Below are positions 12,001 to 20,100 of a stretch of 43,311 bases of DNA, in pieces (the first letter of the stretch is position 1; every line of letters starts with the position of its first letter). The DNA is from Phycisphaerae bacterium (GTDB taxonomy: Bacteria > Chloroflexota > Anaerolineae > 4572-78 > J111), in contig JANQQF010000162.1 of NCBI GenBank assembly GCA_028285035.1, positions 1 to 43,311 of the forward strand, written 5' to 3'. Under the pieces are notes generated by a model. The model had not been told where the DNA came from, ran no database searches, and was given only the letters and a program-made list of their open reading frames with translations. The position numbers were made by a program, and so were the translations under genes.

Positions 12001-13824
12001 GGTTAAGGTCAAGACACCTGAATTTATGGTTCCGGTGGTCAATTGGGTAAAGTCTGGCAGAACATCTGAGAAAGAAACATTTGAACCGGTGAAAGCGCCT
12101 GTATTGGTCACATAGATGGTATAGGTGATGGTTTCACCAGGCCGAATCGGGCTATTTGTTGGCGGCTCAGCCACTTTGGCCGCCATAATCACAGGTTCAC
12201 CGACTGTGACCGTTGTTGTAATGACGCCACCACACTGATCAGTTGCGGTAATCGTATGTGTTCCGAGCACCGTACCATTGTAGGTTGTGTTAGCCAACCC
12301 AATGGCTGTCGTGGTGTCAGTGATGGTAAAACTACCTGCACTGGCGGAGAAAGAGATGGGCGTACCATCAAGTACAGTTTGTCCGCCACCCGCCATTGTT
12401 AGGGTCAAATCAATCGTCCCGTTGATGGGTACCAAGGGGGGTGTAGGCACGGTCTGTAAGCTCATTGAAATGGGCGCGGTGTTTAATCCGCCAAAGTAAT
12501 CGGAGGGGAGGGTTGCATCGGAGTCGAGTGGCGGGTTAGTTCCCCACCAATTGCCTGATACAGTTTGGGTGATGCTGGTGCCATTAATCAAGCCGACATT
12601 TGTATTACGACAGATGGTATTACCAAAGGCGTTAAGCAACACTGAGTCATTAATGAGAATGCCAACCGGATTGTCTGTAATTTGGTTGAAACCAATGGTT
12701 GGGGTAGCAATAGAACTGACCTGAATGGCTGGGGCAAAGCCTGTTCCATTGGCAATCGTATTTCCAAAAATTTGGGGCTGGGCACTATCTGTGACCTCGA
12801 TCGCAATCAGGTTACTTGATAGGGTGCTATTGATAATTTGGGGTTGAGCACTATCTTCAATATTAATCCCATAGGTGGCGTGGCCTGAAATCGTACTGTC
12901 CGTAATAACTGGAGCAGCACTTCCAATAATTTCGATTCCAAAATCAAACTGGCTGTCGATATCATTTTGGGTAATGGTTGGATCAGCTGAATTGCCAAGC
13001 TGAATCCCGATGACAGAGTTACTCGCCCCATTCAAGGTGTTGTTCTGTACCAACGACACGCCGCTTTGGTCAAGGTTGATAACGCCATCAGGTGTACTAC
13101 CAACCGAGGTGAGCACGTTGCTGGCAATCAAAGAGGGAGCAAGCCCATCAGCATGAAGCAGGGGCGGGAGGTCATAATCGAAAATATGATTTCCTTGAAC
13201 TGTAGCCTGAATCGAGCCGATCCCTGCACCTGTACCCAAGAAGTAGATACCACCTTCGCCTGTCGCACCACCACCAGAATCGCTGACCGAGTTGTTGGTA
13301 ATGGTAATGTTATCAGCACCTGCGGCTGTTCGCTGAATCTCAATCCCGGTCGGATGATCCTGCACGGTGATCCCATCAATGATGACGTCACTACTATCCT
13401 CAACCCGAATGGCGCTGTGTTGAACAAGGCCAGTGCCAAAGAGGGTTAGATTTGTGACCGTCACAACATCGGCAGTGACCCGGATGATTGGGTCCGTGGG
13501 GAAGGGGAATATACCATTATAGACAATGGTTGAATCCGGTGTGGTTCCTCGCAAGGTGAGTGATTTATTGATCTCAACCTGCTCGGTATACGTTCCCGTA
13601 AATTCAACGATGTCTCCCGGCGAAGCCGAATCGATCGCCGCCTGAATCGTTGTCACAACAGGAACAATTGCCTGTAACTCCGACAAAGCCGTTGAAGCAA
13701 CGGGAGGTGCGGGGGCTGCCTGCACCGTCTGGTTTAGGCCCTGAAATACAAATAATACGCCACAAACCAGAATTAGACCAAGACTAAAGGGAATGAGGGT
13801 TCTGCTAAGTCGTCGTGGTATCAT
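1..13824 (-). CDS. Giant DUF11-repeat surface protein, partial (C-terminus beyond window)
   Basis: Reading down from an ATG at 13824 the frame stays open to position 1, giving at least 4608 codons without a stop. I translated the first 900 or so codons and spot-checked the frame near 5541, 4500 and 3. The N-terminus has a basic start, a hydrophobic stretch and an Ala-rich cleavage-like region (MIPRRLSRTL then QAAPAPP at about residue 37). A right-handed beta-helix with NosD/pectate-lyase-like N/D-rich turns follows (about 55-420), ending in GNWWGTNPP, then one Ig-like domain (about 440-540). From about 12190 down, DUF11 repeats of 122-137 aa follow one another: about 31 complete and one partial. 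Each has a core like GELITYTLVVTNEGDANATN and a linker like TNVVTHVV. Long extracellular DUF11 arrays are usually read as cell-wall stalks or adhesins; that role is inference. A GGAG lies 12 nt before the ATG. It is a paralogue of the downstream-numbered neighbour at 14148-24503. Ending and anchoring are not visible. Confidence 0.9.
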   Translation of the reverse strand, partial: MIPRRLSRTLIPFSLGLILVCGVLFVFQGLNQTVQAAPAPPVASTALSELQAIVPVVTTIQAAIDSASPGDIVEFTGTYTEQVEINKSLTLRGTTPDSTIVYNGIFPFPTDPIIRVTADVVTVTNLTLFGTGLVQHSAIRVEDSSDVIIDGITVQDHPTGIEIQRTAAGADNITITNNSVSDSGGGATGEGGIYFLGTGAGIGSIQATVQGNHIFDYDLPPLLHADGLAPSLIASNVLTSVGSTPDGVINLDQSGVSLVQNNTLNGASNSVIGIQLGNSADPTITQNDIDSQFDFGIEIIGSAAPVITDSTISGHATYGINIEDSAQPQIINSTLSSNLIAIEVTDSAQPQIFGNTIANGTGFAPAIQVSSIATPTIGFNQITDNPVGILINDSVLLNAFGNTICRNTNVGLINGTSITQTVSGNWWGTNPPLDSDATLPSDYFGGLNTAPISMSLQTVPTPPLVPINGTIDLTLTMAGGGQTVLDGTPISFSASAGSFTITDTTTAIGLANTTYNGTVLGTHTITATDQCGGVITTTVTVGEPVIMAAKVAEPPTNSPIRPGETITYTIYVTNTGAFTGSNVSFSDVLPDFTQLTTGTINSGVLTLTNPALALFDPIPPNNGVMSVTLTVDVTLPLTNGIILTNSGVVSYSNGTNSVITTTNVVSHVVQSSPILTLTKDAVPIPGSLVRPGELITYTLVVTNEGDANATNVVISDTIPANTQLVTGTASSNVSLSLSDPVQANLSFLPAPAGTASLTFTVRVDSPLANNTLITNTAQVTSAENSNVITYSNVVTHQVESAAVLTVAKTAEPPSGSVVTPRDLITYSLVITNIGDDNAFGVVLTDVIPSFVEFVAGSESATNGSISATTPALIVTSPVLTGTQLDGSQSAIDVTFVVTVTTPLTNGTLISNTADVTFLGSPVITTSNPVTHVVESMPVLSITKVADPISGSEVNPGDTITYSLRITNSGNANATNVVVSDTIPANTSYVIGSADASAGSSATVTGGALRITTPLLAGEGGVMTGTFLVQVTSPLTDGTIIRNTASVTSTEVPTITLSEEVTHVVRSAPVLSITKVADPVSGSEVSPNDLITYTIRVSNMGNANATNVVVSDTLPLFTTFVSSNTTSGLNITSLSPFQANVPFLSAPSGEEVLTLTMRVTSPLTDGTIIENTASVTSTEISTVTVSGLVTHVVRSAPVLSITKSADPASPGPVRPDDVITYTITVRNEGDANATDVLITDTIPANTSSVAGSVALTGTGGANGLNFLPGLDPRQFSVDFLPAPSGIVTASFRVRVTIPLTNGTILTNTAQVTSTEITTVTLSNEVTHTVVSSPVLEISKHSDPAPGSSVRPDERITYTLAITNVGDEIAQGVVVTDTLPEHTNFVLGATSDGVIVQSGRALTWTVGTLGLNTQANADVVVHVTTPLTNGTILTNTGYVTFTGSSVITPSNTITHVVVSSPQVTYTKYAEPPAGSTLDLSLTPPTQITYTIVVTNNGDANATGLIVTDTVPADTTGTDLLQSPGFLAGNGGVLSYTFTVDVNVPLADQTIIRNEYEVGYDQRGVFTSGSVISPTNVVTHLIRSVPVISVTKSSVPTPTSVVTPGQRITYNLIITNSGTATATNFILTDTIPADTSYVVGSADASTGAVVTTPGNAVQVTTSNLVIPNNVLTLTFAVDVDSPLTNGTIITNQADYDFDQSSGITQTNVVTHIVESSPVLTISKVSIPPAGSQIEPDELITYTLTVSNSGDADATNVTISDTIPADTIFETATPAATINGSHLSWNVGTVTAPTGTTSITFTVRVVRPLANGTIITNTAQVTSTEVTSLTTSNVVTHEVASSAEITITKTADPVSGSTIVPGQAVTYTLTVSNVGTAIAPGVIVTDTIPRHTNLVSASTGTGAIVSDSQVLTWTIGSLTTDLPVDATIVVTATTPLTDGTLITNQGFVTFTGSSVITPSNVVTHVIESSPALSITKVADPVSGSEVNPGDTITYSLRITNSGNANATSVVVSDTIPANTTYVAASADASAGASANVVGGVLRITTPILGGNGGVMTGTFRVQITTPLTNGLIIRNTASVTSTEVPTITLSEEVTHVVRSAPVLSITKVADPVSGSEISPNDLITYTVRVSNTGNANATNVVISDTLPLFTTLVSSDTTSGLSITSLSPLQADIPSLIAPNGEEVLTLTVRVTTPLTDGTIIENRASVTSTEVPTVAFSGLVTHVVRSAPVLSITKSADPASPGPVRPDDVITYTITVRNEGDANATNVLITDTIPANTSSVAGSVTLTGTGGASGLNFLPGLDPRQFGIDSLAGPTGIVTATFQVRVTTPLTNGTILRNTAQVTSTEVSTVTLSNEVTHTVVSAPVLEITKHSDPATGSSVRPNERITYTLAITNVGDEVAQGVVVTDTLPEHTNFISGGTSDGLIVQSGRALTWTVGALTINNPVTADIVIQVTTPLTNGTILTNTGYVTFTGSPVITPSNTITHIVVSSPQVTYTKFAEPPAGSEIELQLSPPTQITYTIVITNDGDANATGLILTDTVPANTTGTDLLQSPGFLAGNGGVLSYTFTVDVNVPLADQTIIRNEYEIGYDQGGVFTSGSMISPTNVVTHLIRSAPIISITKSSVPTPTTVVTPGQRIIYSFAVTNSGTTTATNFILTDTIPANTSYVGGSADASTGAIVSTPAGAVQVDAVNLLGPSDVLTLTFAVDVDTPLTDGTIITNIGDYAFDQSSGISQTNVVTHLVRSAPVLSITKSADPASPGPVRPDDVITYTITVRNEGDANATNVLITDIIPANTSSVVGSVTLTGTGGATGLNFLPGLDPRQFSIDTLSGPTGIVTATFQVRVTTPLTNGTILANTAQVTSTEIATVTLSNEVTHTVVSAPVLEIEKSSNSTPGSAVSPNELITYTLTISNVGDELAQGVIVTDTLPEHANYVSDTPSSGTIVQSGRALTWTVGALTINNPVTADIVVQVTTPLTNGTILTNTGYVTFTGSPVITPSNTITHVVVSSPRVTYTKFADPPAGSEIDLQLSPPTQITYTIMITNEGDANATGLILTDTVPANTTGTDLLQSPGFLAANGGVLSYTFTVDVNVPLADQTIIRNEYEIGYDQGGVFTSGSTISPTNVVTHLIRSAPIISITKSSVPTPTTVVTPGQRIVYSFAITNSGTATATNFILTDTIPANTSYVVASADGSTGTTVTTPAGAVQLAATNLLGPNDVLTLTFAVDVDNPVANGSVISNLAQYGYDEVLGLSQTNEVTHVVSSEPLISLSKHATPSDGSAVTPGDLITYTILITNSGSADATGVILTDTVPQYTQFVAGSANPTPASTSPLVWNLPSIIGSGGVTSATFTVQVDAPLTNSLIISNSAVLDIAETTGLSQTNVVTHVVQSTTDIAVAKTATPPSGSVVSPGDTITYTITAANTGTQLATGVLLTDTVPSDVSVVSVSGSKAPAPTNAGNVVTWDVDTLTTNEIVTATIEVAVTTPLTSGTILTNQGLLLTSQTGVSMTNSVTHTVISTPTLTLNKSADPASGSFVLPGQTITYTISVANSGNGPATNLLVTDTIPVSTSFASSVSVPAGFSAVNSSNTLTVTGDLAAGATMTATVAVTVSNTVTEGVVLPNQAYVSYTEAPVITTTNVTTHEVQLTPALTLTKFAMPNSATIGAGDTITYTVVVTNAGTLDATNLVLTDAIPADTNFVSGSFSSSQGTTSGPDPLQVDAGTLPGNSSMSFTFQVTVTNPITNGTIIRNVAEMDADNFDPVFSNEITHTAVATPLLTLTKVNVPGYFVNPGDLVSYQLTLENNGTGIATNVVITDVLPSDLTIFSGPFVPAGVNTNIPGAVWQMTVPSLPGGSSVDMFIFLRVPTPYTNGVIITNTASFISDQTVLDSTNVVTNEIASEPTLLVTKTADPAGGSTIVPGDAIIYTIRVEHDLLISTENAPNVVITDAIPADTNLVAGSIGLTTDGLNPTTSSTASEVIAEVDELAYGEVMTLTFVVTASQSLPNNTIISNVASVDSDRTDVQNSSTVTHTVQSSVSLVSSKTAVPTPGAITPGDTITYTITITNNGTANATGVIITDTVPSNSAYVAGSATSTGVAGEIGGVITFTGDIPGAGGVFNGSFAVVVDNPLANGTQIVNSAQFITDQTAVVSQTNSVTHTVTSTPQLTIVKSATPAHSSSVNPGDLITYTLTVTNDGTSDATGVLITDVLDANVNFISTSGATVSTSPLVLNIGTVSGGGGSVIHTVVVTVTTPLTGGTIISNQASVASTEVPTATTSNVVTHTVIAEPILTISKEAFPASDSVVGTSDVVVYRINIENTGNAPATNVRITDTLPISMNLFTIPPPLITPFTLGGTVTTGDPLIADIPSIPADGTIVTFSFVMSVSTSATPGMVITNVAQIDSDETVVTTTNVVSHVVEAPSLVIAKMADPVSGSLVNPGELITYTLIVSNTGPVSANNVTISDTLDSNLSFVDVTPSSGVSGPNPLDISVGTLLSNEVVSYTVRAVVTNTASAGTVIANVMSVDSDELSLVTTSAVTHEIASAPLLTIVKSGLPVSGSSVGENEAITYTVTVANVGTSAANNVLVTDTLPSEVNLVSASLSNGGTVSGSNPVIGDV
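4060..5615 (-). repeat. Four-DUF11 block, third copy (half block ABCD)
   Basis: The four repeats between the VTH linkers at about 4060, 4450, 4820, 5205 and 5615 match the blocks at 5615-7165 and 8700-10250 unit by unit, at offsets of about 1555 and 4640 bp. Marker units are the second one, containing TDLLQSPGFLA and LADQTIIRNEYE, and the first one, with PGQRIVYSFAITNSG. The copy is joined directly to the next block. Confidence 0.85.
5615..8700 (-). repeat. Eight-DUF11 super-repeat, copy 1 (ABCDEFGH)
   Basis: Eight DUF11 units with linkers at about 5615, 6005, 6375, 6760, 7165, 7550, 7945, 8325 and 8700. Adding 3085 to each linker position lands on a linker of the next block to within a few bases (about 25 at the last one). 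Matching units share distinctive sequence, for example the E units at 7165 and 10250 and the F units at 7550 and 10635. Boundaries are approximate because I placed them by linker, not by alignment. Confidence 0.85.
8700..11820 (-). repeat. Eight-DUF11 super-repeat, copy 2 (ABCDEFGH)
   Basis: Second copy of the eight-unit block, directly adjacent to the first, with linkers at about 8700, 9090, 9460, 9845, 10250, 10635, 11030, 11435 and 11820. The G and H units (11030-11820) are the most diverged from copy 1. Units C and G, and D and H, also resemble one another, so the eight-unit block may itself descend from an older four-unit doubling. Confidence 0.8.
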
Positions 13825-13998
13825 CTCGTGTCTACTCTCCATAACCAATCCAATCGTAATCGATACATCCAAATAAAATTTCAGCCCAAGTTGAAAACAA
13901 ATAATTTCAGAAAACAGCAAACGGACTCCGACTGACGCCCACGGACTCCATTACTGAGACTAAGGATTCCTCCTTAGAAATATTCTTTTGTTAATTTA

Positions 13999-14013
13999 GG
14001 GTGTAAAACACCC
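13999..14013. repeat. Short hairpin (5-bp arms)
   Basis: GGGTG-TAAAA-CACCC is a perfect small inverted repeat in the gap between the two giant genes. It has no T tract on either side strong enough to call it a terminator. It is the first of three inverted repeats within 115 bp. Confidence 0.5.
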
Positions 14014-14033
14014 CTCTCCCAGGTGATGGCTGA

Positions 14034-14054
14034 TGCCCAAACTGAGTTTGGGCA
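14034..14054. repeat. Perfect palindrome, 10-bp arms
   Basis: TGCCCAAACT-G-AGTTTGGGCA is a perfect dyad with a single central base. Such symmetry suits a DNA-binding protein site or a cruciform as well as an RNA hairpin. It lies 18 bp or less from the larger inverted repeat at 14058-14112. Confidence 0.65.
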
Positions 14055-14057
14055 CTC

Positions 14058-14112
14058 AATTCTCGTCACGAAACTCAGTCTCGTTACGAAACCGAGTTTC
14101 GTGACGAGAATT
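14058..14112. repeat. 19-bp perfect inverted repeat with internal degenerate copy
   Basis: The arms at 14058-14076 and 14094-14112 are exact reverse complements over 19 bp. The 17-base spacer contains a further copy of the arm with two changes (TCTCGTTACGAAACC against TCTCGTCACGAAACT). The sequence is therefore an iterated unit of about 18 bp, twice direct and once inverted. It lies about 36 bp past the stop of the 3451-aa gene and about 235 bp before the start of the next giant gene. It could stop or stabilise the first transcript, but there is no T tract. With the two small hairpins it accounts for most of the 323-bp gene-free gap 13825-14147. Confidence 0.8.
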
Positions 14113-14147
14113 TACGCCAAATAAGAAATACTGCCTTAAATAATTTA

Positions 14148-17100
14148 TCATGGGGTCAATGGAATGGTTGTGATTACGGTGTCGGTATCCCCATCCACCA
14201 CCGAAACCGTTCCATATGACGCACTCGAATTTTGAGCATTCCCAACATAAACTTTGTGGGTTGCTTGATTAACATCCACACCTACTGGATTATCGCCGAC
14301 CGTGACACTGGTGACTGAGTTCGCCACATTGTTAGTCGGATCATAGTCGATCACAAACAAGGTATCACTTTGGCTATCGGTGACATAAACCTTGTTTGTC
14401 TCTGAGTTAACAGCAATGCCTTCCTCACCCGCCGAGATAGCTCCTGGCAGATCAATTGTGGCTACCCAAGCCGGACCAGGAATAGCCAATTGGCTGGCCG
14501 CAGTGCGTAGGAAGTTCCAGGTACAGGTGAGATCTGAGGGTGGGCCACCTGTTTCACTCAACAGCAGCGCCTCATCCAAGACATAAACCTTGCTGGTCGT
14601 TTGGCCTGTATTGAAATCAGGCGGCGAGGTAACAAAGACGTGCCCTGTATTTTGGTTGACCGCTACCATTCGTAGAATACGTGGCTCAGGCGGGGCATGG
14701 TGGCACGCCCCATAGTTGGAGACACTCTCACCTTCGGTGCCATCAAAGATGATCAACTCACCTGTATCAATCGAGGCCAGATAGGCATGATTGGTACGGT
14801 GACTGACCTCAATACCGTAGGAGGCCTGGAAACTCTTCTTGGGCACCCAGCCAATACGGGTTTCAGCCGGACCATTCAAGATCGGCAGGCGATCAAAGTA
14901 GTTTGAGACGTAGACCCGTTCCCAACCCGAATTGGAGTTGGTGGCAATTTTAACCGGAGCCGCACCCACATAGCCACCTTGATCACTCATCGCCCGTACA
15001 TCCAAATCATCGCTATCAATGGTCCAGATACCTGGCGTCCAGTTGTTGAGCGCGTAGGCGTGGGCTACAAAGACCTTACTCGGTGTAGTTGAGGTCAGGA
15101 CAGCCAAACCTGTTGGCCCGTAACCAACACTGACCGAGGTGTTATAGACATCACTTGAACCATCAATCGTATGGACCACATTCTGATTTGGATCGGCCAC
15201 AAAAATCTGATTAGTGGTCGGGTCCGCCGCAACGTCAGTAACCCAGCCAATTCCGGTAACTGGCGTTGCTGGAATTCGAGCCGTCGCGGTGGCCGTGGTA
15301 CCGTCGGTGAAGGTGATGTAGACGGTGTAGTTGTATGTATCTTCAGGGAAGCGCGTCCCCCCCACATCATCTGAGGCAAACAGGGTCACTGTCACTGATG
15401 TATCCACATCTAACCCATCAACCGTACCATCCGAGTCATTGAGTTGGGTGTTACCATCGTAAATTCCCAAGACCGGATCACTATCAATCACTGTATCCCA
15501 CGTAGGGCTACCACTCTGATCACTGACCAATTCAACAAAATCAACTTGTTTGCTGCTCGGGCTGACTGTGATTGTTAACAAGAATTCACCATCATTTTGA
15601 CCATCAGCATTTAGCCCCCCTGAATTGCCATCCAGTTCCTGAACCCGATCCTGGGTTTGTGATACCCAGGTCAGCGTTGCATCGGCTGTGCCAGGCGGAA
15701 CGATAATGATTGGCAGGAAGATTGTGAACGGTCCGGTTGAACCCACCAAATGGGTTACAACATTTGTATTGGATAGGGTCGTCTGATCGCTGATAAATTC
15801 AGCAACGTTGCTAATGACGGTCCCTGAAATGACCGAGCTATCAACCTGTATCGTGAAGGTCAAGGTTGCCGTAGCCCCACCAGGTAAGGTACCAAAATTC
15901 GCAACCAGCGGGCTAGGTCCGGTCAATACCCCTTGGCTCGCATCAGAGCTAACAAAGGATGTATCACTTGGAATAGTATCGGTCACCATCACATTGGTTA
16001 AATCAGCCGTGCCCTGATTTGTTACAGTTACCGTATATGTGATCAACTCATCCGGCACAACTGTGCTACCGTGAGGTGGAGTGGCTGATTTGAGCGCAAC
16101 CAGGCCCGTTATTACGTCTGAATGGATTAGATGGGTCACTACATTTGTATTGGTTAGTGGCGTTTGATCGCTCTTGATTTCAGCAAGGTTACTGATGATT
16201 GTGCCAGAGATGACTGGGCTATCAACACGAACTGTGAAGGTTAGAGTGGCAGTCGCACCACTATTCACTGTCCCAAAGTTCAATGTTATTGGATCGGGAC
16301 CAACGGTGACACCCTGCGTTGCACTGAAGCTCTGATACGAGGTATTTGCGGGCAGACTGTCAGTAATCATCACATTGGTGAGGGCAATAGATGACTCATT
16401 GGTGACAGTAACCGTGTAGGTGATCAGGTCATTGGGTTGAACAATGCTACCATGCGGTGGGGTAGCCGCTTTGTGCGCAATCAAATCATCGGGGTTTACA
16501 TCTTGCACCTCGTGGGTCACCACATTTGTTGTGGTCACAACCGACTGATCACTCATCACCTCTGCTGTATTGCTAATGAGGGTGCCATTGGCTGCATCAC
16601 TATCAACCCGAACAGTGAACGTGAAGGTCTCTGATGCATTCGCTGCGATTGGACTGATACTAAAGACGAGTGGGTCTGGCCCGCTGACAGAACCGGTTAG
16701 GATATCACTGCTGACAAACGTAGTACTGATTGGTAGCGAGTCGGTCACGACCACATTTGTCAGGTCAGTAGCACTTGGATTACTGATCGTAATTGTGTAG
16801 GTGATCAAATCATCAGGCGCAACGATACTACCACTCGCCGGGGTTGCTGCTTTTGAAGCCAACAAGGTGGAGGTAACAGCATTTGTCACTGTATGAGTCA
16901 CCTCATTGGTTAGCAACAGACTGGTTTGATTACTATCCACCTGGGCAAAGTTTTCAATTTCCAACCCGGCTGGTGCATCACTATCAACCTGGGCTGTAAG
17001 CGTTAGGACAACCGTTTGATTCGGATCTAAGCTTGATACAAGTGCAGTGACCGGATCATCTCCACTCAAGGTGCCTTGACTGGTCGCGCTGTAAACGATT

Positions 17101-20100
17101 GTTGTACTAATCGGTCGATTATCCGCAATAAAGAGATTGGTTAGGGTACTTGTGCCATCATTGGTAACCGCAATGGTGTATGTAATCAGTTCATTTGGCA
17201 CAACCGTACTACCACTCGGTGGCACAGCTGATTTTGTTGTAACGAGTGATGAAGTTAACACATCTGTGACTGTATGGGTCACTGTATTGGATTGATCAAG
17301 GGTGGTCTGATCGCTCACAATTTGAGCCGTGTTGCTGATTAGAGTGCCCGAAATGGCAGCGGTATCGACCTGAACAGTGAAGGTGAATGTTTCAGATATA
17401 CCTACACCCAACGAACTGAGGCTAAAGACCAGCGGATCTGGTCCACTAACTGAACCATTGAGAGTGTCACTGCTCACAAACGTTGTGCTAATTGGCAATG
17501 AGTCGGTGACCACGACATTCGACAGGACAGTACTTCCCGCATTGCTCACCGTGATTGTGTAAGTGATCAACTCGTCCGGCTGAACAGTGCTACCACTCAC
17601 AGGTGTAGCTGACTTTGTAGCGACCAAGGATGACGTCACCACATCTGTGACCGTATGGGTCACTTCGTTGGTCTGTGTCAATATCGTTTGATCACTGACA
17701 GCCTGGGCCAGGTTGTTGATGATCGTCCCCGAAATCGCAGCGGTATCCACTTGAACGGTAAAAGTGAACGTTTCCTGTTGATTTGCCGCAAGCGAACTGA
17801 GGCTGAACACCAGTGGGTCTGGCCCACTAACTGAACCATTGAGAGTGTCACTACTCACAAAGGTTGTACTAATTGGCAACGAGTCGGTGACCACGATATT
17901 TGAGAGAGCAGAACCACCTACATTACTCACAGTGATCGTGTAGGCAATCAAATCATTTGATTGAACCGTACTACCACTCGCAGGAGTTGCGGCTTTTGTA
18001 ACAACCAAGTCGGTCGCTGTTATATCATCCGCTATCGTATGGGTTACCGTGTTAGTCGCATCTAGAACCGTTTCATCTGTATCCACAAAGGCCGTGTTGC
18101 TAATGACGGTCCCCGAAATCGCGGCGGTATCGACCTGAACGGTGAACGTGAATGTCTCTTGTTGATTTGCCGCAAGCGAGCTGAGACTGAAGACCAGTGG
18201 ATCAGGCCCACTGACTGAACCATTTACCGTGTCGCTGCTGACGAAAGTCGTACTCATTGGTAACGAGTCGGTAACGACCACGTTGGACAGTGAGGTGCTC
18301 CCCAGATTACTGATTGTAATCGTATAGGTGATCAAATCATCTGGCTGAACAGTGCTACCACTAGCCGGTGTTGCGGCTTTGCTAATCTCAAGCTCAGTCG
18401 TCCCTGAAACAACGTGGGTAACGACATCACTGAATGTGAGGTTTGTTTGGAGGCTGTTGACCTCACCTGTATTGCTAATCACACTACCTTGAGCAATATC
18501 AAGATCAACCAGAACGGTAATGTCAACTTGGGCAACATCTCCCGGTCCAAGAACATCAACATCGACAACCAATGGGTTGGGGTTGATGATTGAGCCGTGG
18601 GTGGTTGAGCTACTGACTAGCGTTGTGCTAAGCGGCAAGGTGTCAAAGATCATAACCGCAGTCGCTTGTGTGGTGACACTGGTGTTGGTGACTAAAATCA
18701 TATAATCGATCAAACCACCCGCAGCAATCGTACTACCACTGACCGGATTGGCTGACTTAGTGATGGTTAGAGCTACGTCACTTTGAACGGTGTGAGTGAC
18801 CGAATTTGATTGCTGAACATTGGAGTCGTTAGCGACGCTGTACGCTGTGTTAGTGAAGACTGTGCCACTAACGGCAGTGTTACGGACACTGGCGACGACT
18901 GTCATCGTCACCGCATCGCCTACCAGAATATTGCCCAGATCAGCGGTCAGTTGGCTGTTACCATTTACCACCCCGCCTGTACTTAGAGTAGCTGTCACAA
19001 AACTCACTTCAGAGGGCAAGGTATCAGTCAAACGGACATTTTGAGCAATATCTTCACCCGTGCTGTGTACTGAGACCGTGTAGGTGATCAAATCACCGGG
19101 TTGGACAGTACTACCACTAACCGGATTAGCTGTTTTAACAACATCCAAACGAGGTGTACGAGATTGAACCAAGGTTTGCTCGAAGGAGCAGTTGTTACCT
19201 GTGGTCGCTTCCTCAGTGGCGCTACCAATACAAACGGTATTGGTAATAAAAGCGGGGTCGCCAATCAAATTAAGTGGGTTATCAACCGCGACGGCAAATT
19301 CAACAAAACCGCCTGAGCCTGAGCCAACTGTCCCCAAACTGTAGGTGTATTCGCTTGTACTACCAACCTGGAACCAGCCATTACTACCCGATGGGCCACT
19401 AAAGCTGGTGTGGTTTGGTAAGGTCTCGGTAATCACAACGTTGCTGGCAGAACCAACGCCGATGTTGCTGTAGAGAATACTATAGGTGAAGACATCGCCA
19501 GCCTGCACGAATGGCAGTTCTGTGGGTCCACCAACAAGATCGTTTTTAAGGATTGTCATATCAGGCAGACAACGCACTTCGACATCGGCCTGCGAGGTAT
19601 TATTATCTAAATACAGTTCAACCCCGCCGCTATAGGTCGCGGTGATTGTGCCTGTGTTGGTCAAAATTTGATCACAATAACTCAAATCACTGCTGCTCTG
19701 AGTGGTCAGCACAATCGTCCCTTCGAGGCCAGGGGCAAGATCGCCGATACTCCATTCCACTTCGGAGCCAACTTGGCTTGTTGGGGTCGGGTTACTGTCA
19801 ACAAAGCTCAAGCCAGCGGGCAGGGTATCTGTAACCAGTGTATTGGTGGCAGTGAAAATGCCAGGGTTACTGTAGGTCAGGGTAAAGCTTACCTGATTAC
19901 CCAGAGCAACTTGCGGAGTCGTCGTCGTTTTGGTGATGGCCACATCGCGACAGCCCGGTGGTGAACCATCGTAGGTATCAACATTGTTGCTATCATCAAA
20001 GTCAGGCTCTAGCGCGGTCACCTGAACAGTGTTGGTAATTGTAGTCTCATCACAAATGTTGAGATCAGGAACGATTGTCAATTCAAATGTACGTGAGTCG

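Noticed and set aside
604..13449. Many plus-strand open frames of 60-214 codons across the first 13 kb, for example 10220-10864
   Set aside because: They lie antisense to the DUF11 repeats, recur at the repeat spacing, and encode Val/Thr-rich low-complexity sequence without ribosome binding sites. They are reverse-strand shadows of the giant gene.
1..13824. Periodic repeats that could be mistaken for a CRISPR or satellite array
   Set aside because: The period is 365-410 bp, an uninterrupted reading frame runs through them, and they translate into DUF11 domains.
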